Source: a virus. Taken from it: a DNA stretch of 27,689 nucleotides. A model generated the notes under the pieces. That model worked only from the letters and a program-made list of their open reading frames with translations, was not told where the DNA came from and ran no database searches. This document shows positions 1-8,300 of this stretch, one piece after another. The stretch is from IMG/VR virus record IMGVR_UViG_3300042377_000223, positions 1-27,689 of that record; one strand, given 5' to 3'. The position numbers were made by a program, and so were the translations under genes. Numbering within the stretch: position 1 is the stretch's first letter; the number at the start of each line of letters is the position of its first letter.

Positions 1-632
1 ACCAAGTCATTCATCTGGGAGATAACTTTGACTTCCGCAGTATCCGCAGGGGTGCTGGGCGTAAAGAAGAAGACGAGTCGCTTGTCGCTGATGTCAAGGC
101 TGGAAAGGATTTCATCAGCCGAGTGCAACCTACTATTTTCTTAAACGGAAACCACGATGACAGACTCGACCAAATCATCAACGGCTCTACCAGCGGAATG
201 ATGGTTGACTACTGCATCGACCTCAAGAACGACATCTACAACCATCTCAAGAAGAATGGATGTAAGAAGATTTACGATTACCACGCTGAGGATGGCGTAC
301 ACACGCTTGGCAAGGTCAAGTTCGTACACGGCTACACCTGCGGAACTCGTGCCGTGGAGGAACACGCTATCCATTATGCTGAGCCTCAGGGTGCTGTCAT
401 TATGGGTCACCTGCACTCCATCCAGCAGGTCAATGCCAAGAAGCACCACGGAGCAGTAGGCTTCTCTGGTGGCTGTCTGTGCGTCAAGACGATGGACTAT
501 AGTAAGAATCGTCTAGCGACCAGCAAGTGGGGGTCAGGCTGGACTTATGGATTCGTCCAAGGGTCGGATTGGAAAGTGTGGCAGGCTCACCGAGTGGGGA
601 AGAAATTCATCTACTCTATCAAAGGACTATGA
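1..632 (+). CDS. Calcineurin-like metallophosphoesterase, 5' part missing
   Basis: The reading frame is open from the first bases of the window (codons start at base 3), so the gene begins upstream; the GTG at 123 lies inside the conserved core and is not a credible start. Visible family motifs in order are LGDNFDF (GD motif, bases 15-35), NGNHDDR (GNHD motif, around 144-164), a later FVHGY histidine, and MGHLHS (GHxH motif). These bind the two metal ions that hydrolyse phosphomonoesters or phosphodiesters. The first DxH motif would lie upstream of the window. Phage enzymes of this type act in nucleic acid or nucleotide metabolism, but the substrate cannot be read here. The TGA stop overlaps the ATG of the next gene (ATGA), so the two are translationally coupled. 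Confidence 0.85.
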   Translation, partial: QVIHLGDNFDFRSIRRGAGRKEEDESLVADVKAGKDFISRVQPTIFLNGNHDDRLDQIINGSTSGMMVDYCIDLKNDIYNHLKKNGCKKIYDYHAEDGVHTLGKVKFVHGYTCGTRAVEEHAIHYAEPQGAVIMGHLHSIQQVNAKKHHGAVGFSGGCLCVKTMDYSKNRLATSKWGSGWTYGFVQGSDWKVWQAHRVGKKFIYSIKGL

Positions 633-787
633 GAAACCCAATGGACTTCACTCCTCCCGAACACTACAGGGAACTTGACCGAATGGCTAAGTACTATCGC
701 AGAGAACGAATTGTTGTTAATATTCTTCTTGTCGTTGCTTGGTTTGCTACTGTAATCACGGCTCTCAAACTTATCTTTATCCGATGA
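629..787 (+). CDS. Small single-span membrane protein (52 aa)
   Basis: I do not recognise a family. The start at 629 overlaps the upstream stop (ATGA); a second ATG at 641 is possible. Residues 1-27 are polar and rich in Arg, Tyr and Glu, and residues 28-50 form one hydrophobic helix (IVVNILLVVAWFATVITALKL) ending two residues before the stop. The Arg cluster (RRER) just before the helix suggests a cytoplasmic N-terminus under the positive-inside rule. The stop overlaps the next ATG (ATGA at 784). It lies far from the holin at 2014, on the other strand, so a lysis role is not implied. It could be a membrane-acting host-takeover peptide, but that is only a guess. Confidence 0.6.
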   Translation: MRNPMDFTPPEHYRELDRMAKYYRRERIVVNILLVVAWFATVITALKLIFIR

Positions 788-1023
788 ACAACAAAGACCT
801 CAAGGCTATGGAAAAACTGTTTGGAAAGGCTGTCGCTGAAAAGCCAGCCAAGGGTTTCTATACCCGCAGGGAAATCCAGAAGATGTGGAATCTTTCTGAG
901 CCTATCATCTCACGAAAACTTTCTACTGCTCTCAAACTTAATCTTCTTGAAATGCGTATGTACCGAGTGAAGTCTGGTATGGTCACTCGCCCTATCCCTC
1001 ACTACCGAATCCTCACCAAGTAA
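784..1023 (+). CDS. Small winged-helix DNA-binding protein (79 aa)
   Basis: The start at 784 is chosen because its ATG overlaps the previous stop; an upstream in-frame start would run through the membrane gene. Residues 26-54 (from FYTRREIQKMW through SEPIISRKLSTALKLNLL) have the helix-turn-helix pattern of a winged-helix domain, with residues 39-50 as the likely recognition helix. Residues 55-76 alternate like the two strands of a wing (MRMYRVKSG, then PIPHYRIL). The family is typical of small transcription regulators. Its position next to other small genes on the strand opposite to the late genes suggests an early or middle regulator. No operator can be assigned. Confidence 0.6.
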   Translation: MNNKDLKAMEKLFGKAVAEKPAKGFYTRREIQKMWNLSEPIISRKLSTALKLNLLEMRMYRVKSGMVTRPIPHYRILTK

Positions 1024-1027
1024 CTCT

Positions 1028-1339
1028 ATGACCAACGCAGACAAACTGAAAGAATTCCTTACGAACTTTGACGAGGGTATCGTCATCGCAGAAGGATGTG
1101 AACACGCCTTCATTGGTGTGTCTAACACTCCTGATGGCTATCGTGCTGTGTACTCTACTGAGCGTATCATCTCCAATATGATGGAGGAAGATATGATGAC
1201 CTTTGATGACGCTGAAGAGTATATGCACCTTAACATCCTTGGTAAGGACTATGGTGATAACGCACCTTTGTTCGTTGACATCGTCCCAGATGAGTTCTGG
1301 AAAGATGATGAAACCGAATTAGGTGACCTTGCTAACTGA
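1028..1339 (+). CDS. Small acidic phage protein of unknown function (103 aa)
   Basis: No function can be assigned. The stretch EEDMMTFDDAEEYMHLNILG followed by YGDNAPLFVD resembles a short motif common in small phage proteins (a 'D-M-S/T-x-x-E-A-x-E-x-x-x-x-N' helix followed by 'P-x-F/I'), recognised from memory rather than by search. The protein is strongly acidic, with a charged C-terminus. The ATG lies 4 bases after the previous stop and has no Shine-Dalgarno sequence. Its last 21 bases overlap the 3' end of the convergent lipoprotein gene on the other strand. Confidence 0.6.
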   Translation: MTNADKLKEFLTNFDEGIVIAEGCEHAFIGVSNTPDGYRAVYSTERIISNMMEEDMMTFDDAEEYMHLNILGKDYGDNAPLFVDIVPDEFWKDDETELGDLAN

Positions 1340-2017
1340 AGGTCTCAGGTATCTATAGGTCTTGATGACTCCGATAATCAAGATGTCTAGCACGGCAATC
1401 CCCACGCCTGCTCCTATAATCCAAGAGAACCAAGGTGAATCAAAAATCCACGCAGAGCCAATTGCTAGTCCACCTGCTAGCGAGACAATAACCCCAGAGG
1501 CTTTGCGTGGTGTGAACGCTGTTACCAGCACACCTACCACAAATAGGAACGCCCCGACTGTGCTGACCTTCCATAGCACCTTCTGCTTGAACTCAGCGTC
1601 AGCCCTTGCGTTAGCCTCAGCGAGTTCGTAGTCCCTCTGCTCTACCATTTGGTACAGGGCTGTGGTCTCAGCATCAACCTTGGATGCCTCTTTCTTGTCA
1701 TTCTCTACCGCCTTAGAGTCGTTTTGTTTGATGATACGGGTGTACTCCTCAACCTTGACCACGGAGGGCTTAGCGACCCCAGAGAGACGGGTTACTTGGG
1801 CTTCGACAAGTCCTCGTACATTGCCTTGAGCGAGGCTAGGCACGACAGCAGTAAGGGCAGAAGCGGAATCAGAGACGATATCTTCGACCTTTGTGATGTA
1901 CTTGTCCTTCTCTTGGTTTTTCGTTTCAACGGGAATAGGGGCTTGAGGTTTAGGGGTAGACGAGCAACCGCATAAGGTTACAAACACAAATAATATTGTC
2001 AGGCTTTGTAAACTCAT
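1319..2017 (-). CDS. Spanin-like membrane lipoprotein (232 aa)
   Basis: Residues 3-15 are a hydrophobic signal segment followed by LCGC, which fits a lipobox with lipidation at Cys18; unusually, there is no Lys or Arg before the hydrophobic core. After CSSTPKPQ comes a soluble, helical, charged region (about 85-145, coiled-coil-like, rich in Glu, Lys and Ala), then three hydrophobic segments at about 148-168, 174-192 and 196-218, and a basic tail. A lipidated N-terminus plus a C-terminal membrane anchor is the topology of a unimolecular spanin, which fuses inner and outer membranes in the last step of lysis; known ones have one C-terminal span, here there seem to be three. The gene follows the holin with an ATGA overlap, which supports a lysis role. 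Alternative: an exclusion-type membrane lipoprotein. Confidence 0.6.
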   Translation of the reverse strand: MSLQSLTILFVFVTLCGCSSTPKPQAPIPVETKNQEKDKYITKVEDIVSDSASALTAVVPSLAQGNVRGLVEAQVTRLSGVAKPSVVKVEEYTRIIKQNDSKAVENDKKEASKVDAETTALYQMVEQRDYELAEANARADAEFKQKVLWKVSTVGAFLFVVGVLVTAFTPRKASGVIVSLAGGLAIGSAWIFDSPWFSWIIGAGVGIAVLDILIIGVIKTYRYLRPSVSKVT

Positions 2018-2319
2018 TTGGTTTTCTGAAGGAACTTGCGTCTCGCCCAGTTGAAAACCTCTGGAGCAATAGAACCAGAGATGCTACACAAGACGCTCTT
2101 ATAGAAAGGGTCTATGTCGGCAGAGTACAGGGAGAAATAGCAGATGACTCCAACGATAGCACCCGCCACGACCATCCGTGTCCATCGCATAATCTCGTAC
2201 TTCTCGTCCGTAAGTATAAGCCTAGCCAGCATTCCAAGACCGCCAAGCACGGCAAAAAGCCAGCCCGTCTTCTTGAACTCTTCTGCCATATCGTTCAGCG
2301 ATTGAGGGTCTTGGCTCAT
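2014..2319 (-). CDS. Holin (LydA-like, three membrane spans, 101 aa)
   Basis: The protein has three hydrophobic segments, at about residues 20-37 (LFAVLGGLGMLARL), 49-66 (MVVAGAIVGVICYFSLY) and 72-91, and ends in a basic tail (ARRKFLQKTK). The segment GGLGMLARLI, then a charged loop with Arg, then a Gly-containing second helix resembles the LydA-type phage holin family. Holins form holes in the inner membrane that release endolysin and set lysis timing. The start overlaps the stop of the giant virion protein gene (ATGA) and its own stop overlaps the start of the spanin-like gene. There is no endolysin gene next to it, which is unusual. The number of spans and the position are clear; the exact family is less certain. 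Confidence 0.75.
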   Translation of the reverse strand: MSQDPQSLNDMAEEFKKTGWLFAVLGGLGMLARLILTDEKYEIMRWTRMVVAGAIVGVICYFSLYSADIDPFYKSVLCSISGSIAPEVFNWARRKFLQKTK

Positions 2320-5300
2320 TGCTTAGGCTCAGCCCTTTGGACTCTCCGCTTTGCGGCTTCAAGGTCTTCGTAGATGCCCTGCATAGCCTTCTGGGGGTTG
2401 TACACTTTGAACTTGTCACCTTGGACAACAATCATCCAACCGACAGCATTCTTCCAGAAGCCTCCGTTGAGACCCTTTTCCAGAGTCCATCCTCTCCAGC
2501 CTTCCAGTTTGCCCATAGGCTTAGAGGGAGGCAGGTTCGGGAACGGAGTACCAGCAGGGGCAGGCGTTCCTTGGGGTGGAGGAGGGGCTATAGAGCCTCT
2601 TGGAAGGGCAGGGGTAGCGGGAGGTCTAGGGAAAGCAGGTGTGCCGCTAGGCTTAACGCTAGGCAGGGGAGGCGTAGCAGGGGGTCTAGGGAACGCAGGC
2701 GTTCCTGAGGGCTTATACGAGGGCAGTCCAGCAGGGGCAGGCGGAGCAGGATACGGAAACTGCTTAGGCAAGTTCTGGTTACGAGGCTCAGAGGCTTCGA
2801 TGTCAGCACCATCGTTCAGGTCTTGAACGACTTCACCAATGCGTCCCGTAGCCTCATCAGCGTCAAGGCTAGCACCCTCTTCCATATCAAGTCTAGCCTC
2901 ACCACGCTTGCGGTCTATCTCAGCGGTGACTTGGTCAGACTCAAGGCTAGCACCTTCTTCCATATCTCTACGGGCGGTTGCTTTGCCTTCCGCAATAGCG
3001 TCAGACTCAAGGTCAGCACCTTCAGCCATATCTCTGTCCGCAATTCTCTTAGCCGTGTCTTTAGAGTTCTGGCTAATTTCCTTGTTGAGAGGCTTTAGTG
3101 TCTTCTTGAGTTCCTTGAGGACTGCAACAGGGGTAAATGCAGGGGTGGCGATTCCGTTGTCAACAGCCGCCACAATCTTATCGTAGGCTTCTCTGACTTC
3201 TGGGACAAGGACTTCGTCCGTAGCGTCCTGTCTTCTGACAGCCTCACGCAGAGCCTTCATCGCATTCTTGATGTCAGGGGACAGGTTAGCCGTGTCAGCG
3301 TTGTCATCAATGAACTTGCCGAGAGTTCTAACGCCACTCTTGACGCTGTCGCTTACCTTGAAGTTTCCTTCAAACGGCTTGAGGTCAGGCTTAGTATCCT
3401 TTTGCTTTTCCGCAAGCATCGGCTTAAGCGTATATTCGTTGAGATTGTTATATTCTCGCTTAGCATCCCAGTATCTACGCTTGTTGTCAGAGTTCTCTCT
3501 GCCCTTGGCATCCTTGAACCTTTCATATCTATCCATCAAGCCCTTTAGGTAATCAACCTTCTCTTGAACTTGTGCGACCTGTTCGTCTGAAACTTTATAG
3601 CGAGCAGACTGGTCAAGTTTAGAGATAGTCGTGCGTCCGCTTATAGAGATGTTAGAGGAGTCTTCTTCTCCGAACTCAGCGTTTCCGAACACAGACTTCC
3701 TAGCCTTGATAGGTCTACCTTCAGTATCAACGACTTCTCCGAATACTTCCTTGACTCCTTGGCTTCTGACACGCTCACCAAATTCAGATAGCATCAGTTT
3801 GCTGTAGCCTCTGTTGCCGAACTGTTCAGGAACTTGCGTGTCAACAATCTTAGCCGTGCCATCGTTATAGACATCAGCATTCAGGATGCCGACCTGCTGA
3901 CCTGCCTTGTTGTGAAGCGTGAGCGTGACGAGATTCTTGCCCTTGATAATTCTGGTGTTCTCGCTGTATCTAAGTTCCATGCCCTCAATCTTGGCAGGGT
4001 CTTTCTCAGCGATGCGTCCAAGGAAGCCAGTCTTCCATTGCTGACTACCGACTTCATAGGTTCTGCCGCCATCACGAGGCTCTCCAGCAAGGTCTTCAAC
4101 CTTAAACGGCATATACTCACTAGGCTTAGCGACAACCTTAGCGTACGGATTCTGAGAGCCGCCAAGTTCGTTAACATACGACATCTTGCGAGCCTTGTTG
4201 TATTCTTGGATACGCTGGTTTTTGGCGTTGTTGACGATTTCCCAAGCAGGGGCTGTCTTGGTCATAATAGACATAACAGGCTTCTCTCCGCTTGTCTGAA
4301 CAACTGTAGACCTGTACGACTCGTGGAGTCCGCTGTCTACCTTCTCTGCGATAGGACTCTTAATCTTGATGACAGCGTAGGCGTGACCCTTAGGGACATC
4401 CCTAATCATAGGCTCAGCGAGCAAGTCACCGAACACACGATTGGCTTCAGCGGCTGTGAACTTGCTGGTGTTCTTGGCGTTCCAAGACTTGCCACCAATA
4501 GCCTCACGCATTTTAAGATACGCATTTCCGCTGATTTCCTTAGACTTGGCAATCTTGGAAAATAGGCTTTCGATAAAGAGTTTTCTGTTCTCGAAACTGT
4601 GTGTCGGAAGTTCTTCAAGAGCCTGCTCCATAAGAGAGCGATAGGACTCTGTCTCATCAAACGAAATCTTTTGCTTGTCGCTTCCTTTCTTTTTGCCAGA
4701 GACATACTTGTCCATAGAAGCGTCAATCAGATGTTGCTTCAGGGTTTCGGGACTCATAGCACCATTCTCGACCAAGTGGTCAAGGATTTGCAGGACTGAC
4801 TTAGTACCTGTAGGGCTTTGGAAAATCTTGTCATTGTCAGGCTTGACCAATGTGATAAACGATTCTGACTGACCGAACTTTCGTCCGTTGACCTTGATAG
4901 CCTCGTTCATCCACTTAACCAAGACTGAAGACTCTCCCTCTCCAGCAAATGTGCTTGCCCAGAAGTCAGCGAGGTCTCCGTGAAGCATATGGAAGAACAT
5001 ACCTCCCTGAAGGTTTTCTACAGTTTTAGCATTAATCTTGAGTTCACCAACAGCCATAGTATCGGCTGTGTGAGCAATACCCTTCAGCCTTCCGATATTC
5101 AATCCTTTGTATGAGTCAGAGAGTTCAATTTTCTTTTCATCAATGCCTTTCTGTAGAAGTTCAGCACCCATATTTTTGACTAATACACTAGGAACTACTC
5201 TTGCCTCAGGTGTCGTATCGTCAACCTTCCAAGAGAGACCAATGCCAGTTCCAATACGGACATCCTTACCACGAGGCAAAGACTCCTGAATAGGGTATCT

Positions 5301-8300
5301 GACAGAACCTTGGTCGCTGTCAGCGGACACAGAGCCAACCTGCTCAGACTGTCTTGTGACTCGCTCCATACCAATATGCGTGTCGATGATAGCCGTGTTC
5401 TCCTTGACCTTGTCAGCCATAACAATGAACACAGTATCGGCACTACCACCATCGTAGACATTCTTGATGACAATGCCATCGTGACCGCCTGCTCTGGCTT
5501 GCTTGAAGATTCTATCGTACTTAGCCCCGTCAAAGCACTCAAAGCCGTAATCGAGTACGAAAGGATTGTTGAACTTAATGGCGGCTCTAACCTGACGATA
5601 GCCCATTTCGCCTTCCTTAGGGTCAGCGTATCCAAACGATGTCTTGGTTTCTCCAGCAAGAAACACGCCAACTCTGTCGTTGGGGTTCATATGGCGAGAA
5701 CCAAGTTTATTAACATCGAACTCCTTGTAGGTCAGAAGTTCATTGGAGTTAGTTCCGTGCGTAGCAACTGTCGTGACTGGTTTTCCTGTCTGGAACTGAG
5801 AATCATACTGGTCACCAAAGAACACCTTAGCCATATTGTCATAACCTGTGGATGTTCGTCTGTGAGTGTTTATGTAGTCAAGAATCACCTGACCATTACG
5901 CTGACCATTTCTTGTTGCTCTTGTGTACGCAAGACGAATGTCGTTATATCTCTGGAGATGAGCAGATACAGCCATCAATTCCTGACGCTTGATGTTTTTC
6001 TTTACAGCGTTAGGTTCTTTAGTCGCATAGAACGCATCCTCAAGTTGTGTCTTTAGTTGTTCAATTTTGCTTACACGAGCCATCACTTGCTCGGTAGCCT
6101 GCATAACTGCTTCGGGCTCAGCCTGACGGAGTTTAATAAAGTTGTCGCTGTAGAACTCCTCACGGGTCTGACGGATTAGTTCCGTACCAGCGTGGAAAGC
6201 CTTGCCAGCGTCAGTCTCAAAGATGTCTCCGATTTCTCTTGCTTTGGCAATAGTCTCATCATCCCAGACCTTAAATGTCTGCTGTTGCTTTTGTTGGTCG
6301 GCAACAACACGCTCAATACGCTTTTCGGTCTCGACACGCTCAGCCGCATAAGCCTTTTCCATCGCCTTTCCAGCGAGGTCTTTGTCCTTAAACGCACCAA
6401 GCATCTTGCCTTCAGCATCGTACAGGTTAGCCGCACCTTGCTTGTCTGCCACAATCTTGTACTTAGAAGCGTGAGTGAACACATCTCCCTGAGGAGTAGC
6501 CTCGTGTTCCATATCGGACACCTTGTAGTTCCTGCTGAGGTCGCTGTGAGCGTTGTCTAAATTGAAGTCGTACCTGATAGGCAGGTCGCTCTTAACAGGA
6601 GACATAAAGTCTATCCGCTGGTTGAAGACTGTCGATGTGTTGCCTCTGGGAATCTCAGCGATAGGAGTGTTGAAATACTTCTCGCTCTTACGCTTAGCCA
6701 TACCAAGGAACTGATGCATTATGTTCCTACGCTCTGCACCAAAGCCATCACCACGAGCGAGGGAAGGAAGCAGGGAGGACTCCTGACGGGTCAGGTCTGT
6801 GCTAGCCTTGCTTGCGTTGCTTAGGTATTCAAAGAACGACTTGTCGAACTCGTTTCTGTCACCCTGCCAGAGGTCTCTAACTTCAGGCTTAGCCCATTGT
6901 TCGTTGCCTCTAGCGTCAATAAGATTCTTGTCTAGACCCTTCATCAGGAGCGACATCGTGCCGTCTTTCTTGACCTTTATTTCGTAGCCGACAACAATCG
7001 TGTTTCTAGAAGTAATAGGAACATCAGCACCATACACTCGCTTGGAGTTCGGGCCAACTTCCAGTTCCATCGAGTCACCCTTATAGAGGTACGAAATTAC
7101 ATTAGAGCCGTTGCCAGAGGTAATCTCTTGGATGTTCTTAATGCGTTCAGCAAGCAAAGGCGTAATGTGACCTTCGTTGACCAAGTGCGTCAGCATCGTG
7201 TCGCTGAATTTAGTTCCAACTGTACTGTTAGCAACAAAACTTCCTTCGACATCCTTCAGTCCAGCAACTTCCTTAGGGTCTAGTTTGGACAGCGAATCGT
7301 GGACAGCCTTGCCAACCTGAATACGCTCTGCCTTAACTTGGTCTTCTGTAAGGTTGCGTCTCTTCCCGTCTTTGTCAAAGTAATGCTTAAACCCGTCCAT
7401 ACCATTACTGTTAAAGAAAGCGGCACGAGCAACTGGCTCAAGCGTTCTGACATCAAACGAGTTGGTGCTACCCTTGCGTTTGCCAGCAACCGAACGCAGG
7501 AGGTCTTGCACCATATAATCAATAGCCGAACTTCTCTGGGCTAGAGTACGCTTGCCGTCATTCGGGCCGAACGACTTATCGAAAGTCTTGTCTCCTGTGA
7601 AGTCTCCGAATGTGGGGTTCTGCTTAGTTACATTCTTCTGCCAGAAGTCTAGGAAGCCGTTGTGCAGTCTGTCCATAACGCCCTGCATACCTGTGTACTC
7701 TGCTCCACGGAACAGATAGTCAACAGGCTTGCCCTTCATAAACTGAGTGGCGTAGTGAGCACCGAACTCTTCAACGAGGTAATCAAGAGCCTTGGCTGAG
7801 TCAGGGTTCATTCTGGCTGTGCTACCAGCCTTTTGGTACTCAGCGAGGTGATTGTCGAACTCAGCAAGGCGTTTAGCGAGTTCAGCAGGAAGTTCAGAAA
7901 GTTTCTTTCCAGTAGTAGGGTCTACTGTGTTTCTGAGTTCTCTTGTTACAAATGCCTTGAACTCCTTAGGGTCAATTTCAGCAGGCTTGACCTTGATGCC
8001 ATTAGCATCGAACTTACCAAGAATAGCCTCAGAAAAGTTATCTCTGAACATTCTCTCCATAACTGTGGTCTTGAACACAGCGTGGAAGATTTCGTGGTGC
8101 ATCACATTCTTGCTTGTAGAGTCTGTGTTGATTACGATAGTAACCTGCTTCTTTCCATTTCCATCTCTTTCCGTGTGCATCACGAATCCTTCACCGCCAA
8201 AGAAACCAGAAAGCGGGGCTTCAAATTGAATAGGCTTTCCGTCCGCACCAAGAAGTTTTGCACCAGTCACAGGGTCAACTTTGTGACCATCAGCATCAAG

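Noticed and set aside
123-632. GTG at 123 as start of the phosphoesterase
   Set aside because: The conserved LGDNFDF motif lies upstream in the same frame, so the gene must begin before the window.
3834-4565. Long plus-strand frames opposite the giant gene (also 5310-6056, 7833-8582)
   Set aside because: They are antisense shadows with Ser/Arg/Leu-rich, low-complexity products and no domain pattern; the minus-strand frame is continuous and carries motifs.
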